Shown in pieces: positions 1 through 8,431 of a stretch of 64,000 bases of DNA. The stretch spans positions 1,674,001 through 1,738,000 of the forward strand of contig OZ252008.1 in NCBI GenBank assembly GCA_965246995.1, read 5' to 3'. This DNA is from VXRJ01 sp965246995. Lineage in GTDB: Bacteria; Acidobacteriota; Vicinamibacteria; Vicinamibacterales; UBA8438. Below the pieces are notes generated by a model. It saw nothing but the letters and a program-made list of their open reading frames with translations, ran no database searches and had not been told where the DNA came from. The first letter of the stretch is position 1. Every line of letters begins with the position of its first letter. Position numbers and translations under genes: made by a program.

Positions 1-2
1 AT

Positions 3-731
3 GAGTACGCCAGAGTGCCGGCGGCCGCAGTCGTTGCGCTCGGCGCGGCGGCCGGTGTTCCGGGCTCGATGGGGGTCGTCGGTAATGACGGGACGATTCC
101 ATATGCGCCGGAGGCGCTTCGGATCAAGCAGGAGAACCGGGAGAACTGGATCGACCGGGACCCCGAACTGAAGTGCTACCTGCCCGGGATTCCGCGCGCC
201 ATGTACATGCCGTATCCGTTCCAGATTTCGCAGAGCGCCAACAAGATCCACATAACGTTCGGTTTCGCGAACGCCGCGCGGGTCATCCATCTGGACGAAG
301 TGGCGCGTCCTCCGGACTACACGTACATGGGTCATTCCGTCGGTCGTTGGGAAGGGGACACGCTGGTCACCACCGTCGACTACTTCAACGGCAGGACCTG
401 GCTGGATCGGGCGGGTAACCACCACAGCGAAGCGCTCGAGCTGGAAGAGCGTTTCACGCCCCTGTCGGCGGATGCCATCTGGTACGAGGTGACGCTGACC
501 GACCCGAATACGTATACGCGGCCCTGGACGATCGCGATGCCGCTGTATCGCCGCCTGGAGCCGAACGCCACCGTGCTGGACTATCCGTGCATCGATTTCG
601 CGGAGGAGTTCATGTACGGGCACGTACGCCGCGAGCAGTTGGTCAAGCGGTGGGAAGGCGAGACGATTATTGTTGACATCACTCGCAAGGTTCCGGAGGG
701 TGATGCGTTCCACGACTGGTATCGGCGGTAG
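3..731 (+). CDS. Secreted acidobacterial-type protein, 5' end outside window
   Basis: The reading frame is open from the window edge and ends in TAG at 729-731, so the true start and any signal peptide lie upstream; a GTG at 15 is only an internal option. The protein is related to the one at 5740-6789: both carry a W-D/E-GDTLV segment (here WEGDTLVTTVDYFNGRTW), then an ERFT motif and a W-T-x-A motif near the C-terminus. No catalytic motif is recognised. It is followed 12 bp later by the DUF6152 gene, and the two are probably co-transcribed. The relationship is seen in the sequence; the function is unknown. Confidence 0.7.
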   Translation, partial: EYARVPAAAVVALGAAAGVPGSMGVVGNDGTIPYAPEALRIKQENRENWIDRDPELKCYLPGIPRAMYMPYPFQISQSANKIHITFGFANAARVIHLDEVARPPDYTYMGHSVGRWEGDTLVTTVDYFNGRTWLDRAGNHHSEALELEERFTPLSADAIWYEVTLTDPNTYTRPWTIAMPLYRRLEPNATVLDYPCIDFAEEFMYGHVRREQLVKRWEGETIIVDITRKVPEGDAFHDWYRR

Positions 732-743
732 GAGGCCAAGACA

Positions 744-1205
744 ATGACAATGAGACAGACGATCGGAGTCGCGGCGGCGGTCGGAGCCGTTTCCTTCTTG
801 CTGGCGGGCGCCACCGCGCCAGTCGCGGCGCACCACGCGTTCGCGGCCGAGTTCGACGCGGCCCGGCCTGTAGAGTTCGACGGGACTGTTACCAAGGTCG
901 AGTGGGTCAACCCTCACGTCTGGATTCACATGGACGTCAATCTGGAGGACGGCTCGACCGAGGAGTGGGCGTTCGAGGCGGGCACCCCGAACGTGCTGTT
1001 CCGTCGCGGCTTTACCCGGGAATCGCTGCTCCCCGGCACCGCGGTGCACGTCGACGGGTACCAGGCCAAGGACGGGACGAATCGGGCTAACGGCCGCGAT
1101 GTCACGTTCGCGGATGGGGCCAAGATGTTCCTGGGCTCATCCGGGACGGGCGCGCCGTATGAATTGGCCCGACCCGGCGTCGACACCGTGGCCCCGGGTC
1201 GGTAA
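744..1205 (+). CDS. DUF6152 family exported protein
   Basis: A 153-residue protein with an N-terminal signal peptide ending at an AxA site near residue 30 (VAAHH follows), then the family hallmark of a HHAF stretch, a G-V-x-x-V core and the WVNPHVWIHM motif at about residues 52-61. These features match DUF6152, small periplasmic beta-rich proteins common in Acidobacteriota and Proteobacteria whose role is not established. A GGAGG-like ribosome site (taggaggcc) lies just upstream of the ATG. It follows the partial secreted-protein gene closely and precedes the RnfD-like gene by 21 bp, so the three may form one transcript. Confidence 0.8.
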   Translation: MTMRQTIGVAAAVGAVSFLLAGATAPVAAHHAFAAEFDAARPVEFDGTVTKVEWVNPHVWIHMDVNLEDGSTEEWAFEAGTPNVLFRRGFTRESLLPGTAVHVDGYQAKDGTNRANGRDVTFADGAKMFLGSSGTGAPYELARPGVDTVAPGR

Positions 1206-1226
1206 GTAGAGTCCGCCTCGGCGGGG

Positions 1227-2798
1227 ATGACACTCACGCCCGCGGCGGCCTTCGGCCTCGTGGCAGCCGTTGCGGGCGCCCTCGCTGGCTTCGGCTTCCT
1301 CGACGTCGTTAGCTACGACCCCGCGTTTCAGTGGTCGTTCTTTGCTCCGGGCGCCGCATTGCTCGCCTGGAGCGCGCTGCTCTTCGGGACGGCTCAACGC
1401 CGCGGGCGCAGCCTCATCCTGCAGGTTTCCCTCCGAAAGCAGCATTACGTCCAGGCCTGCGCGCAATTGGCCGTCTTCGCGTACTGGGGTTGGCACTGGC
1501 GCACGGTCTACGATTCGGCCTTCCTCATCGCCGCGCAGATCGTGTTCGCCTACGCCTTCACGATGCTGCTGAGTTGGTCGCGCGGCAATTCCCACACGCT
1601 GGGGTTCGGTCCGTTTCCCGTCATTCTCAGCATCAATCTGTTCCTGTGGTTCAGGGACGAGTGGTTCTATCTGCAATTCCTGCTGGTGGCGCTCGGCTTC
1701 CTGGCCAAGGAGTTCATCCGCTGGGACAAGGACGGGCGCCGCGTCCATGTCTTCAATCCTTCGTCGTTTCCGCTGGCCGTCTTCTCGCTCGGCTTGATCC
1801 TCACGGGGACGAGCGATCTGACGTGGGGGCAGGACATCGCCATCTCCCAGTTCTATCCTCCGCAGATCTATTTGGTGCTGTTCCTGGTGTCGCTTCCGGG
1901 CCAGTACCACTTCGGGGTGGCGTCGATGACGATGTCGGCCGTCGCCGCCTCCTATCTGTTCGGGCTGCTCTACTTCGCTTCAACCGGCGTCTACTTTTTC
2001 TACGACTCCTACATCCCGATCGCCGTGTTCCTCGGGATGCACCTGTTGTTCACCGATCCGTCAACCGCGCCGCGGACCGAGCTGGGGCGCATCTGCTTCG
2101 GAGTGCTCTACGGCCTGGGGACGGCGGCCCTGTATGTCGTCCTCGGGCGCGCCGGCGTCCCGACGTTCTACGACAAGCTGTTGCTGGTGCCGGTGCTGAA
2201 TCTGTCAATCCAGCTACTCGACCGTGTTGCCCGGTCGCGGTGGGCGGGTGGTTTCGATCGGGCGGTCCTGAGCCGCTGGCGTGAGCCGCGGCAGCGGAAC
2301 CTCGCCTGGATGGCGGTATGGGCGGGCCTCTTCCTGGTGATGAGCGCCGCCCAGGGAGTGGGCGACCGGCATCCCGGCCAGTGGGTCCCATTCTGGCAGC
2401 AGGCCTGCACCGAGGGCAGACCGTATGCTTGCCCGTACCTGGCCGACATGCAGTTGAGGTTCTGTCGGAGCGGGTCGGCGTGGGCGTGCAACGAAGCCGG
2501 TGTCCTTCACGTCGCGCTCGCGCGCTCGGGAGAGGACGCCCGGCGTCTGGATCCCCTGGACGCGGCCGGTGCACTTCAGCAGGGCTGCGATTCGGGCTTC
2601 GAACTGGCCTGCCACAACCTCGAAGCGCTCACCGTCGGCCTGGGATCGCTCGAGCGGGGGCCTCCGGCGCTGGACGATTTCCCGATCATCCTGCGTGGCA
2701 CCAAGGGCCCGATTACCGACTACTCGCCCGCGTATCTCTATGCCCGCGCCTGCAGCCAGGAGTGGGCAGATACCTGCGGGCGAACCGGACCCGAGTGA
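1227..2798 (+). CDS. RnfD/NqrB-like membrane protein with Cys-rich Sel1-like tail
   Basis: A 523-residue protein. Residues 1 to about 380 are a polytopic membrane domain with around nine hydrophobic segments. It contains HVFNPSSFPLAVFSLGL at about residues 172-188 and a later segment with MHLLFTDPSTAPR, which resemble the flavin-attachment regions of the RnfD/NqrB/RnfE family. Residues about 395-523 form a soluble tail with regularly spaced Cys pairs (ACTEGRPYACPYL, CRSGSAWACNEAG, GCDSGFELACHNL, ACSQEWADTCG), which reads as Sel1-like repeats held by disulfides. No other Rnf/Nqr subunits are nearby, so it is unlikely to be part of a full Rnf complex. The membrane family is recognised; the fusion and its role are inferred. 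Confidence 0.7.
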   Translation: MTLTPAAAFGLVAAVAGALAGFGFLDVVSYDPAFQWSFFAPGAALLAWSALLFGTAQRRGRSLILQVSLRKQHYVQACAQLAVFAYWGWHWRTVYDSAFLIAAQIVFAYAFTMLLSWSRGNSHTLGFGPFPVILSINLFLWFRDEWFYLQFLLVALGFLAKEFIRWDKDGRRVHVFNPSSFPLAVFSLGLILTGTSDLTWGQDIAISQFYPPQIYLVLFLVSLPGQYHFGVASMTMSAVAASYLFGLLYFASTGVYFFYDSYIPIAVFLGMHLLFTDPSTAPRTELGRICFGVLYGLGTAALYVVLGRAGVPTFYDKLLLVPVLNLSIQLLDRVARSRWAGGFDRAVLSRWREPRQRNLAWMAVWAGLFLVMSAAQGVGDRHPGQWVPFWQQACTEGRPYACPYLADMQLRFCRSGSAWACNEAGVLHVALARSGEDARRLDPLDAAGALQQGCDSGFELACHNLEALTVGLGSLERGPPALDDFPIILRGTKGPITDYSPAYLYARACSQEWADTCGRTGPE

Positions 2799-4210
2799 TT
2801 TCGGCCGCCGGCCCCCGAGGTTGGCGGCTTGCCGGCGTACGCAGTCACGTCGATCACACGGATCGCGATCTTCCGTGCCTCGTCGGGCGCGAGTGTCATT
2901 TCGAGGCTTTTTTTCAATGCATCTGGATCGTCCGGGCGGGCGCCGGATCGAAGTAGAGGAGTACGATTTCCGTCGATGTCGCCGAACCAGAGAACCAGAT
3001 AGATCCCGTAGCCGTCGGTTTCCGGATCCCGTACATAGTGCGCAATCAACTGATCGTGCAGCGCGCTCCAGAGATCGGGATGCCCGTTCTTCTTGATCTC
3101 GATCGGTACGTTGAAGCCCGAGCATGAGAGGCGGACATCCGAGCGCTTGGCGTGCGCGTACTGTCCCTCGCGGTGCGCGTCGACCGCGGCTGGTAGACAC
3201 TGCTGGAGATTCGACAACAGCGCGTCCCGGCACGACTCCTCCGGTTTCGGTCCGATGGGCCGGCCGTGTGAATCTTCATTCCAGTACTGGCGCCAATCGT
3301 CGGTATTGCCGTTCCTGATCCGATCGGCGATTTCGACCAGCCGGTCCGCGGCCAACGCGGCGAGGTCACCCGCGTTCGCTGGCGGCCCGTCGTTCAACGT
3401 CCGGCCGACCTCCTCGACACCAGGATGACGGTAGATGGCGTCCCTGCGAATGACCCGCTGGTTATCTCGTGCCCAGGTCAACTCGGCGCGCCAACTGGAC
3501 AGTCTCTCGTCCGTCGCCAGCGCCTCCAGGGCAGCGCTTGCCTCGTCGGTCGGCAACTCGGCGAGGTTCCCGATCATCTGTCGCACGCGCTGCGCGGCTT
3601 CAATTGCAGGCGTCACTGCGGTCACGTCACCGGTCGGACCGAGCACGCACGGCCGGAAGGTACGGCCGGCCAGACGAATCACCAACTGCAGTGTTGGCAC
3701 CCGTAGCATCTCTAGTGGAAGCAACTGCAGTCGTTCGGGACTAAAGAGGGCAACTAGATGACGGATGCGCCGTTCGCTGGTTGTCGCAAACGTCTCTGCC
3801 GGCTCGAGATAGGTCTGCGGCGACAGGACGAGCCCGGCCGCTAGCCACCGTGCCCGCTGCGCAACGTCCATGCTCCTCCGCGAAAGCTTGCGTTCAATCA
3901 GACCTAGCAGTGAGTCCGGCTCGACATGACGTAGGGCGGACCAGAGCAAGTAACTCAGGTGCGTCATCTGCCGAGCGGCGCAACGGATCGGAAAGCCGCG
4001 TAACAGCGGCAGGCTCGCAATCCGGGCAACGCCAGCGTGAACCGGATCGTATGCGAGCTCGGACAGGCCCGAGACGTACTCGCGGCCGTTCAGGATTTCC
4101 GGGGTAGCCGTTTGGATCAGGACGTCAGCTACAAGCTCCGGCTGTGATTCAAGAAGCCTTCTGTACCAAGCAGGTTCTTGGAGACCACGCGTGCAGTAGT
4201 GGAATGTACC
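2738..4210 (-). pseudogene. C-terminal part of a large protein with PD-(D/E)XK-like nuclease domain, 5' end lost at an IS
   Basis: The frame is open from the IS boundary at about 4210 to the stop at 2738, about 490 codons; an internal ATG at 3967 is not the original start because coherent coding sequence continues upstream (motifs such as EPAWYRRLLESQPELVADVL). The last 170 residues hold PIEIKKNGHPDLW followed by DQLIAHYVRDPETDGYGIYL, a pattern like the E-x-K half of a PD-(D/E)XK nuclease fold with a YLVLWFG strand. Such C-termini occur on long uncharacterised proteins, some in defence islands (recollection, not checked). The tail overlaps the convergent RnfD-like gene by 61 bp. The N-terminal portion is not found on the other side of the IS. 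Confidence 0.6.
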
Positions 4211-4239
4211 GCACCCGGTTTCTTGGACACACGTTTACG

Positions 4240-5142
4240 CTACGCGGCGTGACGTAGCTCGTACTCCTCGCGCGCTTCGAGTGGCGTTTGATACGCCAGC
4301 TTCTCGAGGCGCCAGCGCTGGTTGTAGCGTTCGACGAACTCGGCGACGGCGGCGCGTACGTCGGCGAGGTTCTCAAAGACCCGGCCGTAGATCGCCTGCT
4401 CCTTCAAGGTGCGATTCCAGCGCTCGACGACCCCGTTGGTTTCCGGTTCTGTGAGGAAGCCGAAACTGGGGTGGATGCCCCAGTAGCGGAGCTGGTTGAG
4501 GAAGTGGTCCGACAGATACTGGCTGCCGTGGTCCATCCGTAGCGCCAGCCCGCGGGCCACGTCCGCCGCGACCGAGCCGTAGAGTCGCCCGAGCCCCTGC
4601 GCGACCGGCTCGAGGGCCGCAAAACGACTCCCCACCTTGCACACATGCCCGCCCACGCACTCGGCGTTCCAGTGGTCCACCGCCGCGAAGGTCCAGACCC
4701 AGCCGTCCTGTGCGGTGAACACCCGCACGCCGTCGGTGCCCCACATGACGCAGGGCGCCGAGGTGACAATGGTCCCGTCGTGCGCTTTCGGGTCACCCTG
4801 TCGCCCGCGGTGGGGCGAGAGCAGCCCCTGCGCGCGCATCACGCGCAACACCCGCGTCCGGGCAACGCGGACCCCGTCCAGGATCCGCAGCCGCGCGTGG
4901 ACCTTGCGATGGCCCTCGCCCTGGAACGGTGAGCGGGCCAGGTCGCTGCGAATGGCCGCCAGCAGCTGCGCATCCGACAGCGCGGGCGTCGGCCCGCGGC
5001 GCGCCGGGCGTGCACCCCGCTCCAACCGCCGCGCACGAGCCCGCCGCGCGTAGAGCGCCGAGCGCGACCGGTCCCACATCCGACACACCCGCTCGAGCCC
5101 ATAGCGCCGCCCCGTGGTCGCGGAGGTCGTTGCGCTCATCAT
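4240..5142 (-). CDS. IS3-family transposase OrfB (rve integrase core)
   Basis: A 300-residue DDE transposase. After an N-terminal helix-turn-helix-like segment with GHRKVHARLR (about 77-86), the integrase core shows the catalytic triad: D137 in MWGTDGVRV, D204 in RMDHGSQYL, and E240 in NGVVERWNRTLKEQ. The C-terminus carries the usual RYNQRWRLEKLAYQTPLEA region. The ATG overlaps the OrfA stop (ATGATGA at 5139-5142), the standard IS3 arrangement in which OrfB is made by frameshifting or coupling. All three catalytic residues are present and the frame is uninterrupted, so the enzyme may be active. Confidence 0.9.
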   Translation of the reverse strand: MMSATTSATTGRRYGLERVCRMWDRSRSALYARRARARRLERGARPARRGPTPALSDAQLLAAIRSDLARSPFQGEGHRKVHARLRILDGVRVARTRVLRVMRAQGLLSPHRGRQGDPKAHDGTIVTSAPCVMWGTDGVRVFTAQDGWVWTFAAVDHWNAECVGGHVCKVGSRFAALEPVAQGLGRLYGSVAADVARGLALRMDHGSQYLSDHFLNQLRYWGIHPSFGFLTEPETNGVVERWNRTLKEQAIYGRVFENLADVRAAVAEFVERYNQRWRLEKLAYQTPLEAREEYELRHAA

Positions 5143-5447
5143 CGCGACCTCCGCATCGGCAAAGGGAGGCGACGCTCCGCCGCGCGGGCACGCTCTCGCA
5201 GCAACTCGTTCTCCATCGACAGCTCCCCAATGTGTCGTTTGGCGGCATCCAGCGCTGCCGCTACCGGCTCACCGGCTTGATCCTTCAGCCCGAGCTCAAG
5301 ACCGGCCAGCGCCCGCCCCTTCCACGCCTCCAGCCGATAGAGCTCCACCCCGACGTCACGCGAGACCACGTCGAATGACTCGCCCCGCAGCAGCCGCAGC
5401 ACCACGTCCCGCTTCCGGCTCGCGCTCCACCGTTGCCCGGGCGCCAA
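5139..5447 (-). CDS. IS3-family transposase OrfA (helix-turn-helix)
   Basis: A 102-residue basic protein: an N-terminal helix-turn-helix (KRDVVLRLLRGESFDVVSRDVGV) for terminal-repeat binding, then a heptad-rich region (AKRHIGELSMENELLRERARAAE) typical of the OrfA leucine zipper. It overlaps OrfB by four bases on the same strand. Start chosen at the ATG at 5447. Confidence 0.85.
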   Translation of the reverse strand: MAPGQRWSASRKRDVVLRLLRGESFDVVSRDVGVELYRLEAWKGRALAGLELGLKDQAGEPVAAALDAAKRHIGELSMENELLRERARAAERRLPLPMRRSR

Positions 5448-5739
5448 GGCCCCCGACCCAACCGCCGCGGCGTCGGCTCGGACTCCGGTCGCCCTCCGTC
5501 CGAGCCGACCCAGATCCCTTCACCTGCCTCGACTGAACCATTTCCCCTACCTCCTTGGACATCGGATTCTCCCTTAATCCGTGTCCAAGAAAACCGGGGG
5601 CGCCTTAAGATTTACTCAAGAGCATAATTCCGGATGGCCGCTGACACGAGCCGCTTGCGTCCGGGGCCGCCGCGGCCTATCTTGTCCAGGTACCGGAACA
5701 GGTATGAAGACAGGGCAGTGTCCTGTCGGGAGGAAGACG

Positions 5740-6789
5740 ATGAGCAGGCACCGGATCGCGGCATGCGTGGTGGTGGCGGCGGCGTTCGCGGCAACGCCGC
5801 TGGTCGTGGCAGCCCAGGCGCCGGAGGGTTGGACGGCGCCGCGCCTGGCGGACGGCCGGCCGGATCTGCAGGGAATCTGGGCCAGCGACTCGGCGACGCC
5901 GCTCGAGCGGCCAGAGGAACTGGGTGACAAGGAGTATCTCAGCGACGAAGAAGTGGCGGAGCTGGCCGCCTACCTGAACGAGTACTCCTCCGTCGGAGGC
6001 GACGCGGTGTTCGGCGAGACGCCGTACCGGCGTGCCCTCGCTGCCCTGGCGGCGCCAGCCGATAGCCCGGAGGGGGGCGCCCAGCGGCCGCGGCGACCGT
6101 CGATCGGCAGCTACAACCAGTTCTGGATGAGCGGACGCTGGTTCGAGAACCGGACGTCGCTCATCATTGATCCGCCGAGCGGACGGTTGCCGGCCCGGAC
6201 CCCCGAAGCGGAAGAGCGGGCGGCGCAGCGTCGGGCGGCGCGCGAGGCGCCGCTGCCCGAGCGGCCGACACTTGCCCAGGAGGTGGCCAGCATCGACCCG
6301 AACATCCGCTGCATGGGAGGCGGCGTCCTCCTGAACGGGCGCGGCTACAACAGCACGTATCAGCTCTTCCAGACGCCGGCGCACGTCGCGATCCTGAAGG
6401 AGATGTACCACGAGACCCGGTTGATCCCGATTGGTGACGCGGCGCCGAGCGACCATGCTCCGCCGACCGCGGTTGGATCGTCGCGGGCCCACTGGGATGG
6501 AGACACACTGGTGGTCGAGACCACCAACCTGTCGCGTGGCGCGAACGGATCGACACTCGACGTGCGGGTGACGGAGAGGTTCACGCGGGTCGGTCCCGAA
6601 CTGCTGCAGTACGACTACACCCTGGATGACCCGGCCACCTGGGCGGAGCCGTGGACCGCGCGCGTCTTCATGCGGCCGGCCACCGGCACCGGCATCATCT
6701 ACGAGTTCGCCTGCCACGAGGGGAATTACGCGATCGAGCATGCGCTGCGGAACCAGCGCTTCATCGAGTCGCAGGGGCAGGGACAGTAA
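5740..6789 (+). CDS. Secreted protein, GRPDLQGIW family
   Basis: Start taken at ATG 5740, which has GGGAGGA about six bases upstream and begins a clear signal peptide (MSRHRIAACVVVAAAFAAT, cleaved near VVAAQA). The mature 325-residue protein opens with APRLADGRPDLQGIW, a motif frequent in Acidobacteriota exported proteins, and later has HWDGDTLVVETTNLS and RVTERFTRV, shared with the partial protein at the left edge of the window. No enzyme motif is recognised. It starts about 140 bp after the IS3 element and converges on phoD. Family similarity is seen; function unknown. Confidence 0.75.
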   Translation: MSRHRIAACVVVAAAFAATPLVVAAQAPEGWTAPRLADGRPDLQGIWASDSATPLERPEELGDKEYLSDEEVAELAAYLNEYSSVGGDAVFGETPYRRALAALAAPADSPEGGAQRPRRPSIGSYNQFWMSGRWFENRTSLIIDPPSGRLPARTPEAEERAAQRRAAREAPLPERPTLAQEVASIDPNIRCMGGGVLLNGRGYNSTYQLFQTPAHVAILKEMYHETRLIPIGDAAPSDHAPPTAVGSSRAHWDGDTLVVETTNLSRGANGSTLDVRVTERFTRVGPELLQYDYTLDDPATWAEPWTARVFMRPATGTGIIYEFACHEGNYAIEHALRNQRFIESQGQGQ

Positions 6790-6801
6790 CGTAACTGGCT
6801 C

Positions 6802-8367
6802 CTAGAGTCGTTGCGCGCCGGGCCGGCCGTCCTCGACGACGAACGACGCTCGCGTGGCGATCGGGCTGCCGGGCCGGCTGACGTACTCCAGGACCTGGTA
6901 GTCAGCCTGGCACCGCTCTGGGGTCAGTTCGCAGCGCACGTAGCCGCGCTGGCTGTTGAAGAACCGGATCCACGGGTTCTCCGCGAGTAGCGCGGCGGTG
7001 TTGTCGCGGGTGTCGACGCCGTCGCCGCCGGAACTGATCGAGGTCCCCACGAACTCGGTGGCCACCACCGGCGCGGCAGCGTCCTGGTAGTCGACCTTGA
7101 GGTCGGTCACCCAGTTGCTGTGGATGTCGCCGGTGAGGACGACCGGATTGGCGGGTTGCCGCGTCGCGAGGAACTCCATCAGGCGCCGCCGCGCCGCCTC
7201 GTAGCCGGACCAGACGTCGACGGAATAGGACTCGCCGTCCCCGGGCGTGTAGTCGACGCGCGCCATCATGATCTGCTGCGGTATGACGTTCCAGCGGGCC
7301 GTCGAGCCGTCGAGTCCGTCCATCAGCCAGCGCTCCTGCGCCTCGCCGAGCACCGTCGCGGCCGGGTCGAAGATGCCGTCGCAGGGGGCGCCACGGCGGT
7401 CGCCGCATGGCTGATCCGAACGGTATTGCCGCGTGTCGAGCACGTGGAAGGCAGCGAGGTCGCCCCAGGCGAAGCTGCGGTAGAGCTGCAGGTCGGGTCC
7501 GCTGGGCAGCGAGGTCCGGCGTAGCGGCATGTGCTCGTAGTAGGCCTGGTAGGCCGCACCGCGGCGCCGGCGAAACAGCTCGGCCGGCAGCCCTTCCTCC
7601 TCCGAGACCGCGTTCGCGTAGTTGTTGTCGACCTCGTGGTCGTCCCACGTGACCACCCAGGGGAACGCCGCATGCGCAGCCTGCAGGTTCGGATCGCTGC
7701 GGTAGAGGGCGTACCGATTACGGTAGTCATCAACCAGTTCGATCTCGCTGCCGGTGTGCCGGCGCGCGCGCCCGTCGCGTCCTTCGTACTCGTAGATGTA
7801 GTCGCCGAGGTGAAAGACGAGGTCGACGTCGTCCTCGGCCAGGTAGCGGTAGGCCGTGTAGTAACCCTGTTCGTAGTGCTGGCAGGAGGCAAAGGCGAAA
7901 CGGAGCCGGTCAACGGGGGATCCGGCCGCCGGCAACGTGCGCGTCCGTCCGGTCGTGCTCTCGTCGGCCCCGCTGCGGAACCGGTACCAGTACCAGCGGT
8001 CCGGATCGAGCCCCTCCACTTCGACGTGGACACTGTGTCCGAGCACCTGGACCGCCATCGCCGTTCCGCGCTGGACGATATCCGCCATCCGTTCGTCGCG
8101 CGCCACCTCCCAGACAACCTCCACGTCCTCCGGCGGCATCCCGCCGCCGTTCAGCGGATCGAGCGCGAGGCGCGTCCAGAGGACGACCCCGTCTGGCGTC
8201 GGGTCGCCCGACGCGACGCCGAGCGAGAACGCGGACGGCTGGAAGAGCGACCCGCCGGAGGCTCGCCGGGCGGCGCCCAGGCCGAGCAGAGCCAGACTGC
8301 CGGTCAGCAGATCGCGGCGGTCCAGCCGCCGGTGAAGCAACGCATCGAAACGGTTGTGCGTGGTCAT
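6802..8367 (-). CDS. phoD: PhoD-family alkaline phosphatase / phosphodiesterase
   Basis: A 521-residue protein with a Tat signal peptide (RRDLLTG at residues 17-23). It contains the PhoD metallophosphoesterase motifs: FASCQHYEQGY near 158, HLGDYIYE near 183, VTWDDHEVDNNYA near 237 and VLTGDIHSNWV near 408. These ligand a Fe/Ca-type active site, and family members hydrolyse phosphomono- and diesters in the periplasm. It is the last gene of a minus-strand run, 64 bp after the acyl-CoA ligase, but its function does not obviously link to that gene. A short second copy of its central region lies at 18655-18700. Confidence 0.92.
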   Translation of the reverse strand: MTTHNRFDALLHRRLDRRDLLTGSLALLGLGAARRASGGSLFQPSAFSLGVASGDPTPDGVVLWTRLALDPLNGGGMPPEDVEVVWEVARDERMADIVQRGTAMAVQVLGHSVHVEVEGLDPDRWYWYRFRSGADESTTGRTRTLPAAGSPVDRLRFAFASCQHYEQGYYTAYRYLAEDDVDLVFHLGDYIYEYEGRDGRARRHTGSEIELVDDYRNRYALYRSDPNLQAAHAAFPWVVTWDDHEVDNNYANAVSEEEGLPAELFRRRRGAAYQAYYEHMPLRRTSLPSGPDLQLYRSFAWGDLAAFHVLDTRQYRSDQPCGDRRGAPCDGIFDPAATVLGEAQERWLMDGLDGSTARWNVIPQQIMMARVDYTPGDGESYSVDVWSGYEAARRRLMEFLATRQPANPVVLTGDIHSNWVTDLKVDYQDAAAPVVATEFVGTSISSGGDGVDTRDNTAALLAENPWIRFFNSQRGYVRCELTPERCQADYQVLEYVSRPGSPIATRASFVVEDGRPGAQRL

Positions 8368-8431
8368 CGCCTATCCTAGCTCTCGACGGTCCCGGGATGC
8401 CGTAGGCGGAAGCATGACACGACAAGGTCCG

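Larger units (their letters stand above)
4211..5601 (-). mobile_element. IS3-family insertion sequence (about 1.39 kb)
   Basis: Two overlapping minus-strand transposase frames are bounded by imperfect inverted repeats: GCACCCGGTTTCTTGGACAC at 4211-4230 and, inverted, GCCCCCGGTTTTCTTGGACAC at 5581-5601. No convincing target duplication is visible, so one flank has probably been rearranged since insertion. The element truncates the nuclease-like gene to its left. Confidence 0.8.

Noticed and set aside
1331..2284. A 317-codon plus-strand frame
   Set aside because: It overlaps the RnfD-like gene in another frame and has no hydrophobic pattern or motif.
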